DNA of 64,000 nucleotides, taken from Limanda limanda. Its lineage: Eukaryota; Chordata; Actinopteri; Pleuronectiformes; Pleuronectidae. The notes beneath the pieces are model-generated. The model was not told the DNA's origin. It did not search any database and worked only from the letters and a program-made list of their open reading frames with translations. Below, piece by piece: positions 1-10,880 of the stretch (positions are counted from its first letter, which is position 1; every line of letters starts with the position of its first letter). Location of the stretch: contig NC_083646.1 in assembly GCF_963576545.1 (NCBI RefSeq), positions 18,129,461-18,193,460 on the forward strand, written 5' to 3'. A program made the translations under genes and the position numbers.

Positions 1-865
1 TGAATCAACTCCAACACACACACACACATACACACACAGAACTGCTGAGCTAAGGATAAATTAGAAAACACTCATCGACTCTGTTTTGACTTTCTCTCCA
101 GGCTCACTTCTCCTATTATCTCCTCATTTGTTCCTGTCCCCAAAGTGGATCACAGTAAACCACACACCCACTTTCAATCTCAGAAGCTGTCACTGAAACA
201 TTATTAGTATAAAAAAATAAATGTTAAGAAAATAAAGTTTGTGCAGTCACCATGACCTCCCCTCTGAAGAAAACTAGTAATGAAGGAAAGTAACACATGA
301 ACCAGCATATACAGTCTGAGGCTTGTAGCTATAGAACAACCACAGTTTTCAGCAGATCCCAGTTTTGTGGAAGTTTGGTGGTCACAGCCGCTGCATATTA
401 TTATTATCATTGTTATTATTATTACAAAAGAGGGGAACAGGATATATTCGTGCAGAATTTAACTTTAATACATGCTAATGACACTAACAGATAACTAGTA
501 AAGAGCTAATATGCATTCTGACAAGCCGTGAATAAGTATACCTTTATATAAAGTGTCATATACTCTGAACCTAGTATATGATATTAAGTTAAACACTTTA
601 CTGTTCTTTTGATTAATAATATTATTATAATACAAAACCAAAACCAAAACAGAGCAAAACTAAATGTTGTCGCATTTTAATGATAAAATGTTGTGCAAGA
701 GATATGTCAGTTAAAAAGAGAAGTGAAAGATACAATGAATGAAGACACAAACTAATGCAAAAAGTCAAAATAAACAAAAGATTTTCAGCAGTCATACTTC
801 CCTCTGATAGATCCCTGGGGAGCAACATTCCTCCTAATCTGTGTTCAATCCTACAGACAGACAGA
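1..865. other. AT-rich non-coding DNA, no gene seen
   Basis: An interrupted (CA)n lies at 14-39 and a loose ATT/ATTATT tract near 397-425. The rest is AT-rich single-copy-looking sequence. The short open frames have no recognisable protein character. Confidence 0.6.

Positions 866-892
<27 letters not shown>
866..892. repeat. (AC)n microsatellite
   Basis: Uninterrupted AC dinucleotide run preceded by a short (ACAG)n stretch. Open frames across it on the minus strand are only Cys-Val repeats. Confidence 0.95.
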
Positions 893-896
<4 letters not shown>

Positions 897-1880
897 GTCA
901 TGCCTAAAAGTGAAGAGTTGCTTAAACGATCCCCCACAAGCAGCAGTAATGAAATATCTCCAGTGTGCATTCTGATCAGGAGAGAAGAGGCACAAGCTGG
1001 CAGGGTTAATGGGCCCCATTCCACTTAAATACCATATGAGTGACTCTGGGGAAACAGAGATGGAGAAATGGAGGGAGAGCAGGAGGGAAAGAAAAGGGGG
1101 GGGGTGAAGCACTGTGACTGAAAGATGTAATAAAACAGAGAAGGAAGGACAGTTGATATGATGTAGAAAGACAAATAGAGGGAATATAGAAAGAAGGAAA
1201 GAAAGAAAGAGGTTGGGAGGGCGTGAAAGATGATGAATAATAGAGGTGGGATGTAGAGATAGATGTGTACACGATGGAGGAAGATGGAGGAGAAGAGAAA
1301 GTGTGAGAATCAATCGTTAAAAGTAACAGGTTGTAATTAAAATAAAAATAAATTGATTGAAATCACATATTAGCAAAGCAGATTTAGATTTTGGAATCTG
1401 ATTTCGGAATGAGCAGCAGTTTGAGAATTGTACGAATGCTGGAAAATCTGGTTGCATGAGCATTAGTGTGTGACTGTATACATGTGCCGGTGCAAGTGAG
1501 TCAATACATAAGGTCACTGTCCATTAGAGTGAGCCATGTCTTCTGGAGCTGTTGCTCATGAAGGGATCGAGTGTCACTTGAAGGGATGCCCCTCATCTCC
1601 CTGCCAATAAGACTCAGAGCGTTAGCTGCAGGTGATTATTGGCTGGACACTGTCTAATCATTGTCAGGCACTGTATTCCATATAATACAAAAAAAAGCAG
1701 ATTAGTTCTAAACCCCTGAATTAACTATTTATGCAAATGTTTAAAATGCTTTTTCTTCTGAATCTGACTTTGTAACTGGTTTAGTGAAATTAAAACAATT
1801 AACCTAACTCTTCTATAGCGAATGGCGATGGAAGCGATGTTTAAGGATCATCAGAGATTTCAAGAATAATGTTCTGGCGT
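893..1880. other. Non-coding DNA with a purine-rich tract
   Basis: About 1050-1310 is strongly purine-biased on the plus strand (GGAGA, GAAAG and GGAAG words), so the minus strand reads as long Ser/Leu/Pro/Phe open frames that are compositional artefacts. An ATGCAAAT octamer occurs near 1732. No gene is seen. Confidence 0.55.
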
Positions 1881-1882
1881 GT

Positions 1883-2470
1883 ATAAAGTCGTAATTGAGA
1901 AGAAAATTGTAATGTTGTGAGAATAAAGTCGTAACTTAATGAGACAAAGAAATTCATAATTTAAAAGAAAGTTGGGGGGAAATAGCAATCAGGTGGAATT
2001 TATGCTTACCAGATTTCACTCCTTCTAGATCCAAAATCTTGAACATCAACTCCTTCGATGTGATTTACAGTCGACCATTTCCAAACATTTTCCTCCAGGT
2101 CTGTGGTTCTTTGTTCATAATAGTCTCAGTTGTTTGCACAATCTTTTCAAAGTCCTGATACTTATGACTATGTGGTGCTTATGTGACAAAAGAGGAAGTA
2201 TTTTTTTATTGTGAAACTGAAGTATAATTTAACAAGATGCTCCACATTTGTAAATGTAACGCAGATATTTTAACACGTAGCCCAAAAATGTCCTCTCTTA
2301 ATGATCTGGCTCTTTTCTGATACTTTACACTTATAATATCGCGACCCATTCCTTGCAAATGTACAACTTTTTTCTTGTTAATCTATTCATTTATTTTTCT
2401 TCATATTACATATTTTGATTTAGTGAGACATTATTATAATGAATATATTTACGACTTTATTCTTGTAACA
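1883..2470. mobile_element. Foldback-like interspersed repeat with AATAAAGTCGTAA arms
   Basis: The word ATAAAGTCGTAA occurs at 1883-1894 and again at 1923-1934, inside a degenerate array of roughly 20 bp units continuing to about 1965. Its reverse complement (TTACGACTTTATTCTTGTAAC) lies at 2449-2469. Arrays of this word are a familiar component of fish interspersed repeats. The inverted ends enclosing about 480 bp suggest one decayed foldback or DNA-transposon-derived element. No transposase frame is visible, and class and boundaries are uncertain. Confidence 0.45.
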
Positions 2471-2693
2471 TGACAAATGCATTCTTGGATTCTCAGATTA
2501 TATTTGGATCCTTTAAATTGCCCTAACAATGTGTTCTACTGTTTCAGTCAAAACATTACTTAAAAAGAAATATCACTGCCATCATATTAGGCCCCATGAA
2601 TCATCATGTAAAGGAATTAATAGATTACAAGTTGGAATAATTAAAATATGTGTCTGTATGAACCATTGGGCCTGTCGTTTGAGTTTGTACTCT

Positions 2694-2738
2694 TACACAC
2701 ACACACACACACAAACACGCACACACCCACACACACCC
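2694..2738. repeat. (AC)n microsatellite
   Basis: AC repeat with interruptions (AAAC, CGC, CCC). A second interrupted AC array follows at 2929-2985 and a short one at 3076-3088. Confidence 0.92.
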
Positions 2739-2928
2739 CTCTGAATCTCTGCGTCTGCACAGGGCTGAACCAGCTGCATCTGTGAACACTGATACCAGCA
2801 TTGATCCAGCAGAGGTCTTTGTAATGGACTCCAATAACAACTCCATTACTGCTGGCACACTGAGTAGTGTGTGGGCCCGACTATAAAATTAGCTGCAAAG
2901 GAGCCTTCCAGGTTGCATATACACACAC

Positions 2929-2985
2929 ACAAACATACACACACGAACACACACACACACACACACACAAACACATCCACACACG
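2929..2985. repeat. Interrupted (AC)n microsatellite
   Basis: AC repeats broken by AAAC, TACAC and GAAC variants, with a pure core in the middle. It lies in a 400 bp stretch that carries three separate AC arrays. Confidence 0.92.
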
Positions 2986-3423
2986 CTTCCAGATACTCTC
3001 ATCCTATCCCATTAAGTAATAGTGAAAATGTAGATGCATGGACAACACAGACATTATAAACTCACCCTGACAGACACACACACACACTGTGTCAATAGTC
3101 ATTGGGCATGCAGACAGAGATTAGCCGGCTACAGGAGAACAAAGGTGTCCCCGGCGTTGGCAGCCTGACGCCCTGCTCGTCAAATTTAAGCCCAGGTATT
3201 GATTTCGCTTAACCCCTCTTTCTCTCCTTCTCTCTTTTTTTCACTTGTACTGCTCACTCGGATATGAGGTTACGATAGGAGTAAGTGCGGTGACATGGCA
3301 ACAAACTGCACGCAACACAGACGCCCCACGACCACTCTCTTTGAACTCAGGTTCAATGAGGGATATGTGCATCGCCTGGTTTTTTCTATAGGCCCAAAGT
3401 GGGGCCCTGGTTCCATCACGGGT

Positions 3424-3441
3424 AAAAAAAAAAAAAAAAAA
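3424..3441. repeat. Poly-A run
   Basis: Eighteen consecutive A. No retroelement sequence is recognisable upstream, so it is listed only as a homopolymer. Confidence 0.9.
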
Positions 3442-3650
3442 CCACGAGGCAAATTAAATCAATGGGCTTCCCACTGGCAGATGGCTCACTTTAACACTTA
3501 GTTAGCCTTTAGATAATTGAGGCGTTGACTCGGCGGTGGCCGTAAAAGAACGGATGGCTTGTTTATATGTTTCACTGGAACAGATCAGCAGAGGTTAAAT
3601 AAATGAAATCCCATTTGTCAGGGAGAGGAACCCCTGGTAATAATAAATGC
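3442..3650. promoter_or_regulatory. Candidate conserved non-coding block
   Basis: Balanced, non-repetitive sequence without an open frame and rich in homeodomain-like words (CAAATTAAAT, AGATAATTGAG, GTAATAATAAATG). It is bounded by a poly-A run and a 14-base C run. The texture resembles vertebrate developmental enhancers, but conservation is not demonstrated. Confidence 0.35.
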
Positions 3651-3664
3651 TCCCCCCCCCCCCC
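3651..3664. repeat. Poly-C run
   Basis: Fourteen consecutive C on the plus strand, giving a G14 run on the minus strand. Confidence 0.9.
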
Positions 3665-3842
3665 TGCCCCACCCTCCATCTGCAAACACCTCCACTGTTT
3701 GGCCTCATAAATAGAGAAGGAGAAGGGGAGATGTTACCCACTCGCCCCAGTCATGCGCGCAGCCTGGCCGCGACGCCACTCTGCCATTGATAGGGTGGCC
3801 CTGCTTAATGAAACGCTCCTTCCTTCCTCTCGTCTCTGCTTG

Positions 3843-3847
<5 letters not shown>

Positions 3848-3892
<45 letters not shown>

Positions 3893-3906
3893 CTCTCTCT
3901 CTCTCT
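3848..3906. repeat. (CT)n microsatellite
   Basis: Near-perfect CT repeat with one inserted A near 3890. Overlapping Ser-Leu and Arg-Glu open frames are artefacts. Confidence 0.95.
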
Positions 3907-3929
3907 GCCCTCCTCCCTCCTGCATGCAG

Positions 3930-4470
3930 TGTGATAAGTAGCGAACCAGCGAAGCCTGTAATTACAATCTTACCGAGGAACCCTGGCCCAATCTGTGTAT
4001 AAATCTCGCCATCCAATTACAAGATGTAATAATTTTGCAGTCAAGCTGGTAATGAGGTCTAATACTCATGCATGTGATAATCCCCCCTGGATGCTGACTC
4101 TATCAGATGTTAGCTTTGTAATTATACTGGCAGAAAATCATTATTTCATGTTCAGCAGAAAAATTAGCTGGGTGGGGGGAAGTTAATTTTCTCTATGCTC
4201 TGTGAAGCATAGACTAAATTTTAATGATCTAATCATTACCCCCCGACTATCCCCGGCTGCAATTGACCCATGTTACTTGTGTGAGGCAACATTTTGCTCG
4301 TTTAAGAGTCCCTGATTGCGGTGAGCTTTGCCAGGTAGGAGCCTTTTTATTTAGTAATTATGGCACAATAAAACTATTATGCTAATGATATGGAAATCGA
4401 TATCGTTGGGCTGCAGTGTCATTTAACAGCTGCACGGAACATAAATCACATTTTTAATTGTGAGCTGTTA
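3930..4470. promoter_or_regulatory. Candidate conserved non-coding block, homeodomain-site rich
   Basis: About 540 bp of unique-looking sequence dense in TAAT-type words: CCAATTACAAG, GTAATAATTTTG, TTTGTAATTATAC, AAGTTAATTTTC, TTTAGTAATTATGG and TTATGCTAATGATATGG. A perfect 8 bp stem (TCTATGCT at 4192-4199, AGCATAGA at 4206-4213) sits inside. There is no coding frame. The composition fits a developmental enhancer better than neutral DNA, but this is inference from texture only. Confidence 0.42.
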
Positions 4471-5557
4471 ACATTTCCACATTATTGCTTTGTGTTTTTT
4501 TTTTTTTTCTCCAAGTGTGTCTGCGTGTGTGAATGTGTGTGATTTGTGTATGAACGGTTGATACCAACTGTGGGGGGGGAAAAAAGGTCATCCGCTGGCG
4601 TCTGCAGGCTGAGAACATCATCTCCGTTTCATCCCTCCTTGCTCCCTCTCTTTCTGATGTGGAGCGATGTGAATTTCTGCAACATGACAGGCAGCAGTCT
4701 GAGTAATATACAGTGGGACTTTGTGTATTGATATTCACTCTGATCTATGAAATATAAATCAGCAAACACTAAAGATATGTATCTCAAAAAGTTCAATCGT
4801 GGGCTGGCCACATTTATTATGTCTTGACCTTGCATGACCCCAACTTACAAGGTCAACAGACCCTGCATGGGAGAAACTGAAACTAATTATATAAAAAATA
4901 ACATTTTAAAAGGTGTATAATTTGTATTACTGGTTAGATTTACATGCCCATTAATTGTCTATTAATGTAATTACAGGAATGCAGCAACCAATGCTTATTC
5001 CTATATAATCATTTGGCTATTATGAATATTGTTGATTTGTGTGTAGCCTAAAGTACACAACAGTTTTCAGTCAAGTATTCCGAGCTGTATAGATATATTA
5101 ATATTATAATATTCACATTTGATCCGGTTAAAAATCACCAGTTGTACGGTATAAACATCTTTGTATTGCATTATAACATTTTGAACAATTAATATTAACC
5201 TGAACATCATATGTATTTGTTATTATACATAAAAATTCCTACCAAATATAAAATGTGAATATCATTAAAAGCCATTTGTATTATTACACGATTCCCAACT
5301 CTACCTGTCTACCTCAATTTATATTTATAGCTATGAGATTTGAACATTTAATATTTTTATATTATTATATGTTGTGATCAAATTCGCTCATTTAATTTTC
5401 ACACTAATCTTTACAGCCCAAAACTCAACTTGTCTCTGCATTGAGTTTCTACATTCAGACCTTCTTGCCTTTTAATGGATCATTAGGCTTTGATCAAACA
5501 GCCACTGGGACTGGGGGGGGCTCAACTCAGCAGGTTTGCCTCTCTTGAACTGAAGAA
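4471..5557. other. AT-rich non-coding DNA
   Basis: A T-run lies near 4495-4509 and a G8 run near 4571. From 4700 to 5470 the sequence is AT-rich, without recognisable repeats or genes. Confidence 0.55.

Positions 5558-5595
<38 letters not shown>
5558..5595. repeat. (GCT)n / (CAG)n trinucleotide repeat
   Basis: Twelve full GCT units. On the minus strand it reads as twelve Gln codons inside a 119-codon open frame (5472-5831). The flanking residues show no recognisable domain and there are no clear splice signals, so a coding role is not supported. It is the only long trinucleotide array in the window. Confidence 0.93.
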
Positions 5596-5596
<1 letters not shown>

Positions 5597-6290
5597 TCTG
5601 TCGCGTGACATTCAGATATTGATGAGCCAGTTCTGCTTGTGAGGGTTGAGCCTTTAAAACCGTCGATAAGAGCACACAAATGTTGAGAGACATTTCAGAA
5701 CAAAGAGAAATTGAATTACTTTTAGTTTTCATGTGATTTACTGCATAAGATTTGCAGCAATTGTGGTTATTACTGTGTTCATTAACAAAGTAATCATTTG
5801 AATTTAATGACATAACGTGGTGCGAGTACAAAGTAAATGTAATTACAGCTAAAGCCTTTTGTATTACATGTATTTTCCGTTTAACGAGCTCTATTCTGCG
5901 CCTTTACTTAAAAAGAGGTGATTTCACAGCTCTTCCCTCTGTTTGCAGCTCCGTGCAGAGTTCAGGTGTCCGTGATGTTTCGGGTTATTCAGGTTACCAA
6001 AGGGCCACAATGAGTAATAGCAGTGGCCCGATAAAACAACGCCAGGACAACAGGACGCTCACAACGCCACACGAGCAGACAGCAGAGAGAGGTGTAAAGC
6101 GACACAGGGGGGGTGTCAGGGAAAGTAAAATGTAGCATGCACGCCGCGATAAAATCTGAGCTCAGCTGTCCAGGGGTCACGGCTGGCAGAGCGCGAGATA
6201 TGGCCCGCTAATAGAGGTGATTGATTATAGCGGAGGGGTGACCCGAGCGCGTCGGAAACACCAGAAATTATTAAACACATGATCTGTGTC
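5596..6290. promoter_or_regulatory. Mixed non-coding DNA, possible regulatory block
   Basis: 5596-5880 is AT-rich and featureless. From about 5880 the sequence becomes balanced, with words such as GAGGTGATTTCACAG and GTGATTGATTATAGCGG and raised CpG near 6140-6260. There is no coding frame. This could be a candidate enhancer, with weak support. Confidence 0.28.
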
Positions 6291-7581
6291 TTTCAGAGAA
6301 GCTGTTGTGTTCTGGGTTTGGTTTTTTGATATGACCGAGTCAGGTGGAAAGGTTTTTACCAAGCGGCCTTATCTGAACGCCAAAGGTTACACAGTGTTTT
6401 GTGTCTCAAGTAAAGTTCAGACTCGATACATATCATGTCTGCAGTTTCATGTTTTAAAGCCGGTTTATCATCTTTTGACCAGTTCGAATGATGATAACAT
6501 TTGTTATATACAACTGGATTTCACAATAAGAGCATTTCATTGCTGCGACTGATAGCTGGTACATATTGTCGTGTTTCTTTTGGGACACACTGCACATGGA
6601 GTTTTTTTTATCATAAAGGTTTACATCCACACTCCACTCCGCAGACAGGATCAAGTGCTTTCTCTCCTTTTATCAATATGTAAATAGAAGGTGCACACAC
6701 TGTATATATTGTGTACAACAAACACTTTTGCGTGTTTTCAGAAGATACGGCTCATAACAGATCACGTCTGATGCGTTAATACGATTTTCTTTCCTTTTTC
6801 TCGACACTGTCCCGTTAAACTGGACATGGATTATCCCGAAGGTAGAAAAGAAAACTCTGCCTCAGTCCTGATACGACATTGATATTTCAAGGGACGGCCT
6901 CTTATCACATGTTTGATATGCAAAAAATGTAAACACATTGGAGACTTTCTCTGTGCCCTTGACACAGTTACTGTTGCACGAGGGGCATTGCAGCCGGAGC
7001 AGATTATGTTTTCATATGTGGTCCCTGAAGGAGGGATATTTAAATCAGCATGCATTGCGCTCTGGGACGTTCCCGTTCACCTGCTTCTTTTATTTCGGCA
7101 TGATGGATGTGCTTCCTACTCCAAAGTGATAAGAGTCATTATTTGATGATCAACCATCCATTATATAGAAGTCCTCATAAATAAGGTTCACTAAATCATG
7201 TGTATGTACTAATGCTGTGTAATATTACATTAAAATGCTGATAGCTGACACACAGGAGCTCAGGCGGATTTGGTGTTTGTGATGTGTTCACTCTGACGTA
7301 GTTAACTAGAATAAACTAATAGAAAAATTTGTGTGTGTTTGTTCCTTTTTTTTTTTCCCAGCGTGGCCCTAATTTAAATTTAAAACAATCTGTTGTTCGG
7401 GATGAGAACACTTGCATTTACTCGTACTCACTATTAAATGTTCTTTAAATGATATTTAACCCACCGCCTGCGCATCTGGTTTCTGTGTCATGTGAAATTT
7501 ATTTATTGAAAGTTTTGGTCACACATGGAAAGTTAAGCAGATGGTGCATCTATACGGCAGACAGACACGGCTCACTCACGT
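6291..7581. other. Non-coding DNA, no gene seen
   Basis: AT-rich with balanced patches near 6840-7100. Overlapping short frames on both strands at 6831-7146 have no protein family character. A T10 run lies near 7348. Confidence 0.5.
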
Positions 7582-7593
7582 GAACACACGCAC

Positions 7594-7625
<32 letters not shown>
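7582..7625. repeat. (CA)n microsatellite
   Basis: CA repeat with two G interruptions in the 5' half and a pure 3' half. Confidence 0.94.
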
Positions 7626-7789
7626 TTAACACCATCAAGAGGAGCCAGGGAGTGTGCGACTCCTTTGTTTCCCCCCCTTCCTCTCCTCTCATCCGCCGCT
7701 CGCCACTCCTCCCCCCTTCTCCCGACGCCGTTATATGTATTATCTTTATGCCTGCCCATCTCTGGACACGGACGCCTCTTGTTTTGCCA

Positions 7790-8000
7790 TTTTAAACAGA
7801 TCTAATCAGCAGTGTGTTAAACAAGAGTGGATCTTTTATGCATTGGGTGTTAGGACAAGCAAATCACCGCTGTAGATCAACCGAATAAACAACTCCGCCC
7901 TGATTCAATTACAACAGCTGGGGTCCGTGCTTTTATCTGGCGCCGACATCGTTTCAATCAAAATGTAAAATAATCCAATCCAAAAGATGCAATGGCGGAG
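7790..8000. promoter_or_regulatory. Upstream flank of the repeated non-coding module
   Basis: Balanced unique sequence with words such as CTAATCAGCAG, GATTCAATTACAACAGCTG and TTTCAATCAAAATG leading into the four-copy module array. No open frame of interest. Candidate enhancer by texture. Confidence 0.35.
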
Positions 8001-8138
8001 ATAGGATACAGAGTGCTGAGCTTAGTTGTTTTATTAAGAAAAAAAGAGAGAAATACAAGGCGTTCTCCGCCTGTTCGCCCCGCTCTCTCTTTCTTTCTGA
8101 CAGCTATCACGAAGTTCCCATTCCCAAACTCCATTACC

Positions 8139-8260
8139 TTGTGTAATAGCATTAAAAACAGAATTGAATGGAAGGAGAGGGAGAGATTGTTGGTTATATT
8201 TTTATTACTCAAAGCTGTTTCCAAGACACAGCCCGGTGCACTTTTATTCATTTAATTAAC
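8139..8260 (+). repeat. Module copy M1
   Basis: Starts TTGTGTAATAGC, then CAGAATTGAATGG, then ACACAGCCCGGTGCACTTTT, ending TTTAATTAAC. It matches copy M3 in the CACTTTT..TCATTTAATTAAC half and copy M2 in the first half. Confidence 0.6.
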
Positions 8261-8337
8261 AATAGCATCAATTTTTTTTCTTCTTGTCCCCCCTCATGGG
8301 CCCGCTCGCCTTTTTGTCTTACAGGCAACAGCAATTA

Positions 8338-8480
8338 TTGTGTAAGATCGTACTTAGCGGGAATTGAAAAGTCGGCCTCGGCAGTATTAATGGCAAGTTA
8401 ATGTAAATGTTTTCTCTCTAAGTTATGGATTTGATGGCAATAGGATACAGGCCACTGCACTTTAGCCCCCTTTAATTAAC
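8338..8480 (+). repeat. Module copy M2
   Basis: Starts TTGTGTAAGATC, then GCGGGAATTGAA, then ATAGGATACAGGCCACTGCA, ending CCTTTAATTAAC. The 11-mer ATAGGATACAG is identical to the degenerate copy M0 at 8001-8011. Confidence 0.6.
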
Positions 8481-8585
8481 TGAGCAGAATGCACCATGAC
8501 AGAAATTTTGAACAATCTGGTGAATGAAGAAAAGAGAGCGAGCGAGAGAGAGAGACGGCCCGAGAAAGAGAGAGTGATTTCTCTC

Positions 8586-8729
8586 AGTAATAATGTTCGC
8601 GGAAATTGAATGTAGGAGAATGTACAACAATCTTAATAATATGGCTCGGTCTATCTACAATAATGTAATCTAATAGAAAGCAATTAATTTAGGACACAGG
8701 CCACTGCACTTTTTACTCATTTAATTAAC
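8586..8729 (+). repeat. Module copy M3
   Basis: Contains CGCGGAAATTGAATG, then ACACAGGCCACTGCACTTTT, then TCATTTAATTAAC. GGCCACTGCACTTT is identical to M2. A short (GA)n at 8537-8553 separates M2 from M3 and accounts for their larger spacing. Confidence 0.6.
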
Positions 8730-9222
8730 ACATGGGATATTTGCAAGGAGCCAGAATATAAAGCTTTATAAAGTACTACACCTCCTCTGTCACACCATGA
8801 GACGTGGAGCCTAAACTCTCTGTACACAGTGGAAGCTGCAAGAGAACTTGTTGACCAACAGTTTTTGACACACACTATGTAGTAAAGTAGACTGTACGAC
8901 CAGAGTATTGATGGATGAGTGAAGTGTATTCCCTTTTTAAGATTTTATTCCCATGTATTTTATAAAGCATTTATATTATTATTATACAAACTGATCAGTA
9001 CAACCTTTGATAAACATAGTCTTGCAAACTGCATACCAAATGTTCTAGTACTCACTACATTAATGAATTTATTACAGTGATGAATGTATTAAAGTAAGGT
9101 ATATTAGACTAAAAATTAGACAAAACTGATTAATAAAATAAAGCTTAAAATTGTTTTATTAGTTTGTTTTTATTTCAAGTGGTGACAATCATTATATATG
9201 GTTTTAACTGCTCAAATAGTGC
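8730..9222. other. AT-rich non-coding DNA
   Basis: No gene or recognisable repeat. Several ATTATTATTA-type stretches near 8975-8990. Confidence 0.55.
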
Positions 9223-9357
<135 letters not shown>

Positions 9358-10300
9358 AGGAAGAAGGAATCACTCAATCCACCTGATTAATATACTTTAT
9401 GTTTAGTATTTTGCCTGGTGGTCCACGGCTTCTCACCCAGCTGGCTTCCCAATACCAGTCTAATGATTCTGATGTTCCCTTGATCTGACTTAGCACGAGA
9501 CCCTCTTGAACTTTATAGCTTCGGTCACAGTGGATGTCAACCATGAGGTTCTTGGATCGTCTCCACAACCTTTGGGGACATGGAGATGCAGCCATCCCAG
9601 CAATGGAGGATTTGGACATTTAGTCTAAGCATACATGAATTGAGATGTAGTGCTGGGAACCATGAGGCCCTCATGTACCCATCTCATAGGCCGGAGCTCT
9701 AGAGTCTGGCTTGGGACACATTTGAAGATGTCCGAGCCCGAGAGAAAGTCAGCTGAGCCCAAACCCAACCCAACAGCTATTCTGTGTATTGTATCCCAAC
9801 CAGAACCCTGTCCATAACACACATAGTAAAAAAAATTACCCAGCCAATGCGACCAAACCAAACCTGAACATTTAAAAAGAAATTGTCCGAACTCCACACT
9901 CTATCCACACAATGCAATTCTTAGTGAGGCCCATGGGCACAGTTTTCATTATATGCATCTCCTCTTATCTGACATCTTTATAACACCTGCTTTTGACTGT
10001 TTCTGGAGAGAAAATCAAAATTACAGACACAGCACCTTCCTCCCGCTGTCTCCATTCACTTATCTGGTAACTTCATAATACTTGTGCAGAGGAGTTGTTT
10101 CCATTCCGTACACATATATTGACTAATGGCATAGGTAATAACATAAATCTCCCTTTTTTTATTGAAATGTCTCGACACTGATTTTCTCCATCTCCCTTTT
10201 TTCCCCCAAAACACAAGCACGGTAAAGGTTATAGAAGTAATGAGAAGGAGGGGAGGGACACTGCCACTTCTCCAGCTCCCTCACACCCAAACAAGCATTT
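9358..10300. other. Non-coding DNA, possibly an unrecognised dispersed repeat
   Basis: Two adjoining minus-strand open frames (9374-9619 and 9625-9897) encode no domain I recognise. Word use (CCCAACCCAACAG, GAACCCTGTCCATAACAC) hints at an interspersed repeat, but I cannot assign one. Confidence 0.35.
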
Positions 10301-10545
10301 TATAATTCATCACGAGGCCATGACAGATGAGTCCTGCCGGAGAATATTAGAAAAATGTCTCAAATCTCATATATATGCTAATGGTATGCTGAGACCGGTC
10401 GGGCTGTGTGGCAGACTTTTTAATCTGCTCCTGCTACTATACTATGACCACTGAGTGCGAGCGGAGGAGACAAGTCATTGCACTTCAACAATTTATGATC
10501 AAACAACTTTGCTTCGGGAGGCCACGACAGCGAGGCAGAGGGCGA
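10301..10545. promoter_or_regulatory. Candidate conserved non-coding block
   Basis: Balanced sequence with CATATATATGCTAATGG and CATTGCACTTCAACAATTTA, ending at a (GA)n tract. No coding frame. Enhancer-like by texture only. Confidence 0.35.
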
Positions 10546-10546
10546 C

Positions 10547-10586
<40 letters not shown>
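10546..10586. repeat. (GA)n microsatellite
   Basis: GA repeat with one AAAG interruption. It splits two candidate regulatory blocks. Confidence 0.93.
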
Positions 10587-10619
10587 GCGAGGGATGGCGT
10601 AAAACAAAAGGGGGCAGGG

Positions 10620-10880
10620 CTTGTTCTTGTAATTGTAATAGCCAGTGTGTTACACCAAACGGCTGAGACTCAATGCCTTGACCATAAAAGACGCTGAATT
10701 AGTCTTGTCATCGCCGCTTAGTCACCGCGCTGCATTGTAATCCATTTCATTTTCATTTATGGCATTTTGTGTTCTGCTAGAATGCATTATGCATTCCTGT
10801 TAAGCGAGGGACTTGTAATGGAGATATCACTGTGATAAACATTCGTATGCCCAGTGCAGTTATCTGCAAGAAGGGGAAAG
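10620..10880. promoter_or_regulatory. Candidate conserved non-coding block
   Basis: Includes GCATTGTAATCCATTTCATT, GAATGCATTATGCATTCC (an imperfect palindrome) and GGAGATATCACTGTGATAAAC. Unique-looking and without a frame. Confidence 0.38.

Larger units (their letters stand above)
8001..8729 (+). promoter_or_regulatory. Array of four related non-coding modules, about 220-250 bp apart
   Basis: One composite motif recurs four times: a (GAYACAG)(GCCACTGCAC) box followed about 30 bp later by TTTAATTAAC. The ACAG ends fall at 8011, 8231, 8450 and 8699, and the homeodomain-type boxes at 8029-8038 (degenerate), 8251-8260, 8471-8480 and 8720-8729. Copies 2-4 also carry an upstream (G)AATTGAA box at about 8161, 8361 and 8604. 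Copies 2 and 3 start with the same TTGTGTAA word (8139 and 8338). The DNA between boxes has diverged, so this is not a recent tandem repeat. No frame spans it. I infer an ancient internally duplicated enhancer or other structured cis element. Confidence 0.6.
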
